Assembly (NCBI GenBank): GCA_030145015.1 | Contig: JAQYWI010000082.1 | Span: 1 to 22,495 of the forward strand | Direction of reading: 5' to 3' | DNA from: Desulfobacterales bacterium | GTDB taxonomy: Bacteria > Desulfobacterota > Desulfobacteria > Desulfobacterales > JAHEIW01 | DNA length: 22,495 nucleotides | Shown: in pieces, positions 7,851-16,116 of the stretch | Position numbering within the stretch: the first letter of the stretch is position 1 | Layout of the letters: each line of letters starts with the position of its first letter | Notes under the pieces: model-generated | Told to the model about the DNA's origin: nothing | The model's input: the letters and a program-made list of their open reading frames with translations, nothing else | Database searches by the model: none | Made by a program: the position numbers and the translations under genes

Positions 7851-8660
7851 TTATTCACTCAGATCAACTATCCGATTGCATTTGACCTTGACATCCGAAA
7901 TCCCTTCGAAGGTTCCGGCCACATCCCTGATCTGCTTTACCAATTTTTCTTCAGCACGGACGGGCGCTTTTGTTTCGACAAAGGCAGTGTGGTTGTCAAC
8001 ACAGACCGTAATGTCCGCCCACACGTCGATCAGCGCTTTCTCGATGGCTGCGGACAGGGCAAGGTCTTCGATCATGCGCTGCGATTCAGGAGTTGTTTTG
8101 AATTGCTCCTTGGAGACGCAGCCGCAGATCATATCAACCGTGTCTTCCACCGTCAGTTGCTTGATATAAACGACCAGATCGTACAGGCTGGAATCGGCGG
8201 TATCGATCCCGTAAAGAGCCTGGCTCCATTTGCGCCGTTCTTCATCGTCTTTTTCCAGAATGCGACGGGCTTCGTCGGCATCGATGCCCTTGCGCTCCAT
8301 TTCCAGCCGGATGCGATCTTCCATATCCGCCAACACCCTGACCTTGAGCGCATGGGGGACATTTTTCACAAAAAATTGGCCGGCCAGGCCGTGATACACG
8401 ACGTTATCCTGCTTCAAATGGTTCAAGAGCGCGGATTTGATGAAGGCGATGTATTTCTCCTTTTTGCGGTTCAGGCGCGCCAGAATACCGGGAGCGTCAT
8501 GAATGGCGCGCACCAGCTTTATTTCAGGTACATTGTGTTCCTTCGACACCTCAAGAAGCAGATCCCTGGAGATGCAATCGTAGTCCAGCTTGGCGGCAAC
8601 TTTTTCAGCGATTTCTTTGCCGCGGCTGTATGACCCTCTAGAAATGGTAATAACGGGCAT
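7851..8660 (-). CDS. Cytidylate kinase-like protein with C-terminal BON-like domain
   Basis: The 269-residue product begins ITISRGSYSRGKEIAEKVA (residues 4-22), the Gly-rich nucleotide-binding opening of the cytidylate-kinase-like family (Pfam Cytidylate_kin2). It continues through a helical region with VVYHGLAGQFF and DMEDRIRLEMERKG (112-125), and DSSLYDLVVYI (156-166), which resemble the substrate and lid regions of CMP kinases. Residues ~200-265 look like a BON domain (IEKALIDVW...ITVCVDNHTAFVET...IRDVAGTFEGISDVKV), a small fold seen in osmotic-stress and signalling proteins. The true substrate of this non-Cmk group is not established. ATG at 8660 follows GAGGAGGA by about 5 bases. Family is clear; role unknown. 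Confidence 0.8.
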   Translation of the reverse strand: MPVITISRGSYSRGKEIAEKVAAKLDYDCISRDLLLEVSKEHNVPEIKLVRAIHDAPGILARLNRKKEKYIAFIKSALLNHLKQDNVVYHGLAGQFFVKNVPHALKVRVLADMEDRIRLEMERKGIDADEARRILEKDDEERRKWSQALYGIDTADSSLYDLVVYIKQLTVEDTVDMICGCVSKEQFKTTPESQRMIEDLALSAAIEKALIDVWADITVCVDNHTAFVETKAPVRAEEKLVKQIRDVAGTFEGISDVKVKCNRIVDLSE

Positions 8661-9006
8661 ATCTTCCTCCTCACAGAATCCAATTATGGGTCACATAGAT
8701 GCAGACATGCAGCGCACCGCTTATCAGTGACCGTGAATAAGCGGCATCGTTTGAGCCAGCGGCCCGTCAATACAAGGCGGCCCGCATCCGATCCAGACAC
8801 CTGGTCGACATTTATGGCAGGACCTTTATGCATATACTAATTATATCTATATTTTTTTAACATTCAAGCGCTTTAGGGAAATATACCACTTTCCAACCGA
8901 AGCCGCACGTTACGCCGCAAAGTTGAGCGTTAAAGTTACCTGCTATATATATCGGTAATGTAAGTGCACCTTCAAAACTGCAGGTTGCTCCAAGGAAGTA
9001 CATCTA
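8661..9006. other. Intergenic region downstream of the AlgX-like fusion gene
   Basis: About 350 bases upstream of the cytidylate-kinase-like gene. It contains the inverted repeat at 8717-8744 and an AT-rich block around 8830-8865 that could hold a minus-strand promoter. A 48-codon frame (9003 to about 8857, minus) follows two stops in the same frame as the small ORF at 9102-9007; it is not convincing on its own. Confidence 0.45.
8717..8744. promoter_or_regulatory. Inverted repeat upstream of cytidylate kinase-like gene
   Basis: CCGCTTAT (8717-8724) and ATAAGCGG (8737-8744) form a perfect 8-base inverted repeat with a 12-base spacer, 57 bases upstream of the start codon at 8660. Its arms and spacing suit a dimeric regulator binding site; no regulator can be named. 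Confidence 0.35.
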
Positions 9007-9102
9007 TCAACTATCCAGAATTCGTGTGATATCCACTCCATATTCCAACAGCTCTCCTGCATTAAAAACCAGAACAGGGTAAACACTGTCTGCAGCCGCC
9101 AT
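9007..9102 (-). CDS. Possible 31-residue coupled ORF or gene remnant
   Basis: The stop of the large fusion gene and a new ATG overlap as TAATG (9104-9100), an arrangement typical of translational coupling. The frame encodes 31 residues, beginning MAAADSVYPVLVFNAGELLE and ending TGA-TAG at 9009-9004. The composition is protein-like. The same frame reopens at 9003 for 48 more codons, so this may be the decayed start of a longer gene. I do not recognise it. Confidence 0.25.
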   Translation of the reverse strand: MAAADSVYPVLVFNAGELLEYGVDITRILDS

Positions 9103-12100
9103 TAGTCCGGAATTAATACCAGATCAATTTCTGCGTTGCTTGAACCCTCTGCGGGATAATGCTGGGTGCTCAAGGTATTGAAACCGTCGGCAGTTACGCG
9201 AATATGAATATGCGGTGGGCGCCTCAAATACGACGGTGGCAGGTGGCTTTCAAACCCGTATTCGCCGGATTCATTTGTCAGTACCGTGGCCCGATAATCA
9301 TCTATATATTCTCCGTCAGGACCCGCCATCCATAATTCAATGCGTGCTTCTTTGATGGGTGCGCAATCCTTTGAGGATAAAACCTTTCCGTTTAATTCAT
9401 AGCTCTTTCCCACACCATCTCGCAAAGGTGCCCCGGGTTTATAAAAGGGGCCCAATGCGTCAGGGGGTGTAGGCGTGCAGCCGATATTGTATTCCGACTG
9501 GAACGCCTCCAGGGGAAGAGACAGGGGAGAATTATCTAAGACAGGATTTTTTGCATCCGGCATTGCGCCGTATAGATAGCGAATCTGAGCTTTATCATCT
9601 AATGGACGCTCGAGGACTACCCGGATCGTTTGGGGATCATGGCGGTATACTTTTGCTATGGGCACAGAAATACCATTGGCGATTACTTCCCAGCCGGTGA
9701 TTCCTTCGGCAGGTATGAAGTCACTGCCGCCATTGTGCTTGATGGCAATCTCTATGGTGCGGTTGTCTATTTGCTTTACGTTCGTTACGCCCGGGCCCCG
9801 GTGGTATATCTCTTGCCCTAAGACATACAAAACCGTTTGAGCCACCCTGTTTCCCATCGAAATGTATGCTTTTGGTGTGAGGTGCTGTCTACCGTGATTC
9901 TTGAGATCAAGAGTTGTAGCTGCTAAATAGCAGTCGGCAACATTCTCGACAACATGCCGTTGGGCATTGCGGATATCCTGGTGGGGTCCGTTTTTGCCTC
10001 CGGGCCGTTTAATCATCATAACGACAAGAAAGGGCAAGTTTTCACGACCCGAACCGTTGGCGATATCTGATCTGACTTGATTTGTGATGAAATGCTCAAG
10101 GGAGTCCGCATATTCGTTTTTCGTTACGGTTCCACGCGCAGCGTCCGCTTCTCCCTGTATCCAGATTACAAATTCCGCCGTTCCGCCTGCATCTGATACA
10201 CCGGTAATAAAACGATCATAGATCGAATCCGGCGACGTGTCTTCCCAGTAGCCGGTTCCCCAGTCGGCTTCTTTTCTTAATCCCGATCCATTTACAGAAT
10301 AATCCATCAGCCCGACCGGGATACCCAGCCGGTCGATTATCCTGTTGCCAAATGCAATGGCAGCATTGCCTGTCAGGCCGAATTTTGACCAACCGCTATC
10401 ATTAAATTTCCTCAGGAGTCTGTGTGCGGTTAAATCTTTACCTGTGTAAAACCATTCTTTCATGTTCGACTGCCCCAGGCAGGCGATTAACATTCCCACG
10501 CCCCATTTATGTTTGCCATTGATCGCAACCGAGTGATCGGCATGACTGCGGACCTGGATGTTATACCACCCACCCTGGGGCACATCCGCAAGTCCACCCA
10601 CAAAAATTCCGTTTCGGGGTGCATCATCGATAACGGTCCAGGCCAGGATCTCTTCCGAAGTATTGCTTCTGACGATCCGGGCTTCGATGGCTTCCACATG
10701 CCCCCTGTAAGTTCCCGAAACCACGATTTCCGTGCTTTGACCGTTACGCTGAAAAATACGACCGTCTTCAAAGTCGGTCAGAGCAATCGAAGGTATTTTT
10801 GAGATCGGCTCCGCGGCGGTCCCGGAAACGATTGCGCCCGTATCGGTCTCGTCCGGCATGTTATCCGGCATCGCCTTCGAATCTTCGGTAGCGGTCTTCG
10901 GTATGGGAATAGATGCTTTTGATTTTTCTGGTTTAAGATCATTTTTGCCATTCGGATTTACCCCTTCGAGCCGAAGCCTTTTTAGCCTCAACAACTCCGC
11001 ATCTATAGAAGGGGCTTTTTCGGAATTGGCCTCAGGGTTGCGGCTTTGCAATTCCGGGACTGAAATGTCGGTTTCCGGCTGCGATTTGGGTAAATGCGCA
11101 TCTGTTTCTGCATGCGGCCGAGACGCTTTTTCCTTTGAATCGGTTTTGGCAACCCGGGTCTTCTTTTGCAAAGGCTCGGGGGAAGTCGGATTGTCAGTAA
11201 ACGTGAGTATCTCAGCTGAGCGTAAAATTAAGACTCCGGCCTTATTGCCCGGATGAATGTTCAGGTTCAATGATGATGTTTTTTTAAAGGGAAGGGGCAA
11301 ATATAACTCTGTGATTCCCGACTTGAGTGATTTCGGAACAATCAGGGGAGACGCCGTCATGTATTTAACCGTCATGATGTCCGAGTGGGAGGTTTCAATC
11401 GTTAGCTTGAGCACTTTGAAGACGTTATCATCTGAGGCAGGTATTGATTTAAACTTAAAGACGGATTGAATGCCGACTGATTTTATCTCTAAGCCATCAG
11501 CCCTGTTGCTTAAAGAAATGTTTGCGCCCGGTATAATCGTCTGAAGATCGAGCAGATACCTGATAGGGACGAGGGCTTCGGGTTCAAATATTGAAAGGAT
11601 TTTATCAATTTCGATGCGTATTGTCCCCAGTTCGGATTCAGCCCGTTCCAGCAAAATGAGATCGCCGGCGCTTAAATCTTCACCGTACTGCCTTGAAGGA
11701 AGGCTGTCAGCCCGGATTACATCGAGTCGGCTGAATAATTGTGCCAGGTAAGGAATTAGATTCTTTAGAAAACCGTCACCATAGATAATCCCATGGGAAA
11801 GCCCGGGCTGTTCGGCCCGCGACAGATGCATTACAGGTACTTCTTCCGCACCGGCCAGAAAACCCATCAATCGTTTGTCCAGATCATCATAAGCGACTGT
11901 GACATTACGCTTGTAATCGAATACCACTTTCTCCTTGTGGTCTTTGATTATCTGCGCCTGGATTGCCTCAGAAGCAACCATTGCGCCCAGACCATTCCAG
12001 ATGCTGCCGGTTCGGTCGTAGAGCAGCGCATGATTATTTTTTGCCTGGCTCAGGGACTGGTCAAGTCTCACAAAACTCTTTAATCCGTGTGCTTCGATGG

Positions 12101-12617
12101 CTTCGAGGAACAGATCGTATCGGCTATGGCTACATGCTGAACTCTGCGGTAATGGCCCGACAAACTCGGGATAAATAGTGGACTTGCCCGGAGCCACAAT
12201 GAAGAAGAAGCGGCGACCGGTGGCTTCGATCATCTTTTCAATGGCGCGAAGCTCCAAAACCAATCGTTCGATATCTTGCGTTTCATTGCAGGCTTCTTTG
12301 CGATAGTCATCGATGGATTGACGGCTATAAAGCCATCCATTGCTGCCGACATGAACACCTTTGACGTCGGTCATGTGGAATATGCGGTAATCCAACCATC
12401 TTTTGGTAAGAATGAGCGGACTTCGCAAAGAAAAACTGTCATTAAAATATTGGTCGAAAGACAGGTAGTACGCGTTGTCGAAAAGAGCGCGACTATCAAA
12501 CCGGGGAGGTTTTAACCCGATACGATCCACTTGCAGGCCGAAATCGGGGCCGATAACCCACACCACAGCCGGTGTTAAAAGAAGGAAGACAAATATGAGT
12601 ATAAATATCTTTCGCAT
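9102..12617 (-). CDS. Fusion: degenerate AlgX/AlgJ-like + sialate esterase-like + intradiol dioxygenase domains
   Basis: A very large exported or membrane-anchored protein (1171 residues from the ATG at 12617). N-terminal hydrophobic segment FILIFVFLLLTPAVVWVIG (residues 4-22). An AlgX/AlgJ/DHHW-type domain follows (~40-300): it has the VGSNGWLYSR strand, but the usual DxH motif reads TGSIWN (203-208) and the usual GDSF nucleophile motif reads GDGF (280-283), so all three catalytic residues look lost. A Pro/Lys/Glu-rich linker spans ~478-608. A second SGNH domain resembles sialate O-acetylesterase: GQSNM (Ser717), WIQGEAD (819-825), and QHLT with His912. The last ~125 residues are an intradiol ring-cleavage dioxygenase-like domain with Tyr1104, Tyr1130 (PPSY), His1136 and His1138 (RRPPHIHI), the four Fe(III) ligands. 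It begins 7 bases after the MBOAT stop. Upstream TTG at 12668 would overlap that gene and is less likely. Probable role: extracellular polysaccharide or aromatic-ester modification (inference). Confidence 0.85.
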   Translation of the reverse strand: MRKIFILIFVFLLLTPAVVWVIGPDFGLQVDRIGLKPPRFDSRALFDNAYYLSFDQYFNDSFSLRSPLILTKRWLDYRIFHMTDVKGVHVGSNGWLYSRQSIDDYRKEACNETQDIERLVLELRAIEKMIEATGRRFFFIVAPGKSTIYPEFVGPLPQSSACSHSRYDLFLEAIEAHGLKSFVRLDQSLSQAKNNHALLYDRTGSIWNGLGAMVASEAIQAQIIKDHKEKVVFDYKRNVTVAYDDLDKRLMGFLAGAEEVPVMHLSRAEQPGLSHGIIYGDGFLKNLIPYLAQLFSRLDVIRADSLPSRQYGEDLSAGDLILLERAESELGTIRIEIDKILSIFEPEALVPIRYLLDLQTIIPGANISLSNRADGLEIKSVGIQSVFKFKSIPASDDNVFKVLKLTIETSHSDIMTVKYMTASPLIVPKSLKSGITELYLPLPFKKTSSLNLNIHPGNKAGVLILRSAEILTFTDNPTSPEPLQKKTRVAKTDSKEKASRPHAETDAHLPKSQPETDISVPELQSRNPEANSEKAPSIDAELLRLKRLRLEGVNPNGKNDLKPEKSKASIPIPKTATEDSKAMPDNMPDETDTGAIVSGTAAEPISKIPSIALTDFEDGRIFQRNGQSTEIVVSGTYRGHVEAIEARIVRSNTSEEILAWTVIDDAPRNGIFVGGLADVPQGGWYNIQVRSHADHSVAINGKHKWGVGMLIACLGQSNMKEWFYTGKDLTAHRLLRKFNDSGWSKFGLTGNAAIAFGNRIIDRLGIPVGLMDYSVNGSGLRKEADWGTGYWEDTSPDSIYDRFITGVSDAGGTAEFVIWIQGEADAARGTVTKNEYADSLEHFITNQVRSDIANGSGRENLPFLVVMMIKRPGGKNGPHQDIRNAQRHVVENVADCYLAATTLDLKNHGRQHLTPKAYISMGNRVAQTVLYVLGQEIYHRGPGVTNVKQIDNRTIEIAIKHNGGSDFIPAEGITGWEVIANGISVPIAKVYRHDPQTIRVVLERPLDDKAQIRYLYGAMPDAKNPVLDNSPLSLPLEAFQSEYNIGCTPTPPDALGPFYKPGAPLRDGVGKSYELNGKVLSSKDCAPIKEARIELWMAGPDGEYIDDYRATVLTNESGEYGFESHLPPSYLRRPPHIHIRVTADGFNTLSTQHYPAEGSSNAEIDLVLIPD

Positions 12618-12624
12618 CGTATGT

Positions 12625-14052
12625 TTAAAACCGATAGTAAATAAAAGGGCTGCTGGCACCGCCAACAATCAGCGCTGCACAATATGGGAGCACAAACAGA
12701 ATCATTAGGGCGCCCGCAAGCAACGGGAGCGGATCTTTTTTGTTTATCAAAATTTTTATCAAAGAAAAATCACCGGGCAGGAAGAATACCGACAAAGCCG
12801 CCGTCAGGATAAGAAGGTTTCGGTAGTTCAATGCCAGGCTCAACTCGTAAGAAATCGGCAAATCGGTTACCGTGAACATAGTGCTTAAGAATCCGATCGC
12901 CCGGGCGATATCTTCCGAGCGGAAAAGCACCCAGCCGATGATAACGATTAACAGCGTTATGACACGGCGCAAAATTTTGTGTGTCTCCCGGGAAACTTCA
13001 CGCATCCCGGTGATCCGTTCCAGGACCAGGAACCCACCGTGGTAAATTCCCCAGAACAGGAATGTCCAATTTGCTCCATGCCAGAGCCCGCATAGGATAC
13101 AAACGGTTGCCATGTTTAGACAGGTTCTTGTTGTTGTCCGACGGTTGCCGCCAAGGGGAATATACAGGTAGTCTCTGAACCAGCGGCTCAATGTGATGTG
13201 CCAGCGACGCCAAAAGTCGGTGATGCTCACGGCCGAATAGGGACGCTTGAAATTTTCGGGAAATGCAAACCCAAACAGCATACCCAGGCCAATGGCCATG
13301 TCGGAGTAGGCGGAGAAATCGAAATAAATTTGAAGCGTGTAAGTCATCGCACCGAGCCAGGCGACTTTTGTATCAAGCAATTCCAGGTTAAGGTCAAAAA
13401 TAACGTCTGTGATCTGGCCGCAGGCATTAGCGATCACTACTTTTTTTACCAGCCCCCAGCAAAAGCGTATGATTCCATTGTAAAAATTGTCCCACGATTC
13501 CCGGCGTTCTTTAAGCTGGCTTTTTATATAACTAAAGCGGACGATCGGCCCGGCGATTAACTGCGGGAACATGGCAATGTAAAGGGCGAAGTCGATAATG
13601 TTCTCGAGCGCACGGCTCTTTCCCCGATAAACATCGATGATATAACTGAGTTTTTGAAATGTAAAAAAAGAAATCCCGATGGGTAGAATAACCGCATTCC
13701 ACTCGATTGGGAAAAATTTAAATCCTGAAAGAAGGCTATTTAGCTCGGCGACAAAAAAGTTGGCGTATTTAAAATAGGCCAGGAGTCCTAAATTAAGAAG
13801 CAGTGAGAAACTAAGCCACACCCTTTTGTATTTGACCTTGCGGTCGATCAGACGCCCGAACACATAGTCTGCCAGAGTGGACAGGATTAGGATCAAAAGA
13901 AAACCGGCGGCGCCGTAAAGGTAAAACAGGTAGCTGAAAAAAAGAAGGACTAGATTGCGCAGTTTTTTGGAGGACAGCAATTGCTGTCCATAATAACTTA
14001 TGATTACCGCGGGGAGAAAGCCGAACAGAAAAATAGTGGTTGAGAATACCAT
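12625..14052 (-). CDS. MBOAT family O-acyltransferase (AlgI-like)
   Basis: The 475-residue polytopic membrane protein has about ten or more hydrophobic segments. The MBOAT signature region is intact: QIYFDFSAYSDMAIGLGMLFG (241-261), DFWRRWHITLSRWFRDYLYI (279-298, His285) and LWHGANWTFLFWGIYHG (323-339), whose WHG histidine (His325) corresponds to the invariant catalytic His of AlgI, DltB and PatA. Such proteins move acyl groups, usually acetyl, across the inner membrane to an AlgX/AlgJ-type partner that acetylates a periplasmic polysaccharide. The next gene, 7 bases downstream, contains exactly such an AlgX/AlgJ-like domain, although that domain seems inactive. ATG at 14052; the ribosome site is weak. 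Substrate polysaccharide unknown; no synthase genes are in the window. Confidence 0.93.
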   Translation of the reverse strand: MVFSTTIFLFGFLPAVIISYYGQQLLSSKKLRNLVLLFFSYLFYLYGAAGFLLILILSTLADYVFGRLIDRKVKYKRVWLSFSLLLNLGLLAYFKYANFFVAELNSLLSGFKFFPIEWNAVILPIGISFFTFQKLSYIIDVYRGKSRALENIIDFALYIAMFPQLIAGPIVRFSYIKSQLKERRESWDNFYNGIIRFCWGLVKKVVIANACGQITDVIFDLNLELLDTKVAWLGAMTYTLQIYFDFSAYSDMAIGLGMLFGFAFPENFKRPYSAVSITDFWRRWHITLSRWFRDYLYIPLGGNRRTTTRTCLNMATVCILCGLWHGANWTFLFWGIYHGGFLVLERITGMREVSRETHKILRRVITLLIVIIGWVLFRSEDIARAIGFLSTMFTVTDLPISYELSLALNYRNLLILTAALSVFFLPGDFSLIKILINKKDPLPLLAGALMILFVLPYCAALIVGGASSPFIYYRF

Positions 14053-14126
14053 ATTCGTGGAAAATAACCTAGTGTTATGTCCTTTATGTAATCTGCAAAA
14101 CTCGGATTCGTTTTATTGATCTTCCT

Positions 14127-14276
14127 ATTCCAAGGAACCTTAAATTAAATCCCAAATAACAAAAAACAAATTTCAAACAAATCTCAAAATACAATGACTC
14201 AAATTCTAAACTTGTTTGAATCATTGAAAATTCGAATTTGGATATTGTTTGTTATTTGTTAATTGGTGCTTGGAAT
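14127..14276. repeat. 150-bp imperfect inverted repeat
   Basis: ATTCCAAG (14127-14134) mirrors CTTGGAAT (14269-14276), a CAAATAACAAA-type block on the left mirrors TTTGTTATTTG on the right, and the centre CAATGACTCAAA (14192-14203) mirrors TTTGAATCATTG (14215-14226) at 11 of 12 bases. The whole element is AT-rich, forms a long hairpin on either strand and lies in the 300-base gap between the FHA-cyclase and MBOAT genes. It has the look of a dispersed intergenic repeat or small MITE; no gene is present in it. Confidence 0.65.
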
Positions 14277-14356
14277 TTTCTCAATCATGGACACGACTGA
14301 ACTTAGATTTCCATTACTTTTTTATATTTATGAGGCGTAAAACTGGACTTTAAGCA

Positions 14357-15298
14357 TCAGGGTTGATTCAATCCGAAAACGTGTTCCTTGCCCGTCCTTC
14401 CTTTGATCGCGACAGTCCCGAGGTCCTTTATCTTGAGATCGTTGCGGATCAGTTCTGCCGTTTGCGAGCATATCACTATTTTTTCGGATAATTCTTTGTT
14501 GGCAAGTCCGGATAAACGGAAGGCCAAATTCGTGCAATCACCAACCAACGCCAAATCGGCCGCGCGCGAACCATAGTGTGACATCGTCACCTTACCGGTT
14601 GTTATTCCCCAGCCCATCTGCAGATTATCAGCTGCAATATTTTTACCGCTTAATTTGGTGCGGATCTCGTTTATCGTCTGCGTCTGCTGGATTGCGGCTT
14701 CACAGGCCAAAACGGCCTGTTTGCTTATCGGTTCAACGGCATGATCCCAAAATGCGTAGACAGCGTCGCCGGCGTAATCTTTAATGGTTCCTTTAAAATT
14801 GTACACAATGGCGCTGAAAGTATCAAATATTACCTTCATCAAGGCGTAGACATCGGAAGACGCATTTTCCTGGGAGAAAGTGGAAAACTCCCTGACATCG
14901 GCGACAACATTGGTCACCATTATTTCGGTCGGGGTCACCCGGGTGCCGTCAGTTAATATCGCAGCATCTGTTACATGGGTCACACTTTCAGGGCAAAACA
15001 CGCGCAAAGAGAATTCGCCTAAACTAATGGTATCTCCATCCGCAAGTTCATTGGATGCACCGGCTGCCAATCGAGTACCGTTTACCCAGGTACCATTTTT
15101 ACCTCTGTCGGTAATTTGAAGCTGTTCTGCCCGGCGGCTGATTACGGCATGATCCCTGGATACCTGTGCATCTTGCACTAAAATCCTTTTTTGAGGGTCG
15201 ACCCCCTTGCAGCTTCGTCCGATAAAGACCGTATCGACGATTTCTAAATATTGAGTTCGATGATTCTCATCGACCCATTCTAAATAAGGTTTTGGCAT
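14357..15298 (-). CDS. FHA domain - class III nucleotide cyclase fusion
   Basis: A 313-residue cytoplasmic protein with two domains. Residues ~5-103 form an FHA phosphothreonine-binding domain (IGRS 26-29, SRDH 47-50, NGTWVNGT 68-75). Residues ~125-310 form a class III adenylate/guanylate cyclase catalytic domain. Both metal aspartates are present (VVADVREF, Asp134; GDAVYAFW, Asp178), as are Lys173 (GTIK), Asp248 (AADLALVGD) as candidate adenine-selecting residue, Asn257 and Arg261 for transition-state binding. So it should be active and probably makes cAMP. It is the last gene of the kinase operon, 88 bases after the PP2C gene; FHA binding to a phosphorylated kinase or sensor would couple phosphorylation to cyclic nucleotide output (inference). 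The start ATG at 15298 has only a weak ribosome site. Confidence 0.9.
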   Translation of the reverse strand: MPKPYLEWVDENHRTQYLEIVDTVFIGRSCKGVDPQKRILVQDAQVSRDHAVISRRAEQLQITDRGKNGTWVNGTRLAAGASNELADGDTISLGEFSLRVFCPESVTHVTDAAILTDGTRVTPTEIMVTNVVADVREFSTFSQENASSDVYALMKVIFDTFSAIVYNFKGTIKDYAGDAVYAFWDHAVEPISKQAVLACEAAIQQTQTINEIRTKLSGKNIAADNLQMGWGITTGKVTMSHYGSRAADLALVGDCTNLAFRLSGLANKELSEKIVICSQTAELIRNDLKIKDLGTVAIKGRTGKEHVFGLNQP

Positions 15299-15369
15299 GA
15301 TTCCACTTTCAAGGCAGGTGATGGCTTATAAATTAATGTAGTAGTTTAAGAATAAGACCGAAGCGTCTG

Positions 15370-15385
15370 GTATTTTATAAAATAC
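15370..15385. repeat. Perfect 16-bp palindrome after the PP2C stop codon
   Basis: GTATTTTATAAAATAC is fully self-complementary and begins one base after the PP2C TAG (15389-15387, minus strand). It lies in the 88-base gap before the cyclase gene. Being AT-only inside, it could be an operator, a promoter element or chance. Confidence 0.35.
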
Positions 15386-15386
15386 A

Positions 15387-16115
15387 CTATATTATGGTTA
15401 CCAGAGCGACTGTGATGTTGTCGATTCCACCGGCAACTTTAGCTGCCTCGATGAGTTCTTCGGCCTTGTGGGAAATATCAGTATCGGCACAAAGAATCTC
15501 CCGAATCTGCTCATCCGGGATCATATCGGTTAAACCGTCCGAACAGAGAAGAAACATATCTTCTGCAAAAATTTTCCCGATGATCAGATCAAGGGCAAGC
15601 TCCTCCTTGATACCTACGGCCCGGAAGATGACATTGCGCAGCGGATGTTCTTTAATTTGGTCTGAAGATATTAATCCCTCCTCAAACTGCTGCTGGACCA
15701 TGGTGTGGTCTTGAGTGAGCTGTTCGAGATGGCCTTTTCTTAAACGATAGGTGCGGCTGTCTCCGATATGACCGACAATAAAACCCTCATCAGAGAAAGC
15801 CAAAAGTTCGGCCGTACATCCCATGCCTTTGTGGCTCGTATTCTGAATTACATGCTCTAAAATATTTTCATTTGAATCACGAAAGGCTTTTTGAATCCGA
15901 TATAAGACCTCTTTCTGGGAACGATCGGCATTTCCTGCAAAAATTTCTTGAGTTGTATCGGCAAAAATTTTGCTGGCAAGCTCGCCTGCGGCGGCACCAC
16001 CCATACCGTCTGCTGTAAGGCAAAAATCCAGCTCGGAGCTCACAACAAAGGCATCCTCATTATTTTTACGTTTAAGCCCGATATCGGTTTTGCCGAAAAA
16101 AATCTTCTGGTGCAT
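15387..16115 (-). CDS. PP2C-family Ser/Thr protein phosphatase
   Basis: The 242-residue cytoplasmic phosphatase has the complete set of bacterial PP2C (Stp/PrpC-type) motifs: RKNNED (16-21), DGMGG (36-40), GHIGDSRTY (115-123), QDHTMV (135-140), CSDGLTD (191-197) and GGIDNIT (229-235). The aspartates of DGMGG, SDG and DN supply the two-metal centre. It would remove phosphate from targets of the adjacent kinase. Its ATG (16115) lies one base after the kinase stop codon (16119-16117), so the two are almost certainly translationally coupled. Length is typical for the family. Confidence 0.95.
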   Translation of the reverse strand: MHQKIFFGKTDIGLKRKNNEDAFVVSSELDFCLTADGMGGAAAGELASKIFADTTQEIFAGNADRSQKEVLYRIQKAFRDSNENILEHVIQNTSHKGMGCTAELLAFSDEGFIVGHIGDSRTYRLRKGHLEQLTQDHTMVQQQFEEGLISSDQIKEHPLRNVIFRAVGIKEELALDLIIGKIFAEDMFLLCSDGLTDMIPDEQIREILCADTDISHKAEELIEAAKVAGGIDNITVALVTII

Positions 16116-16116
16116 A

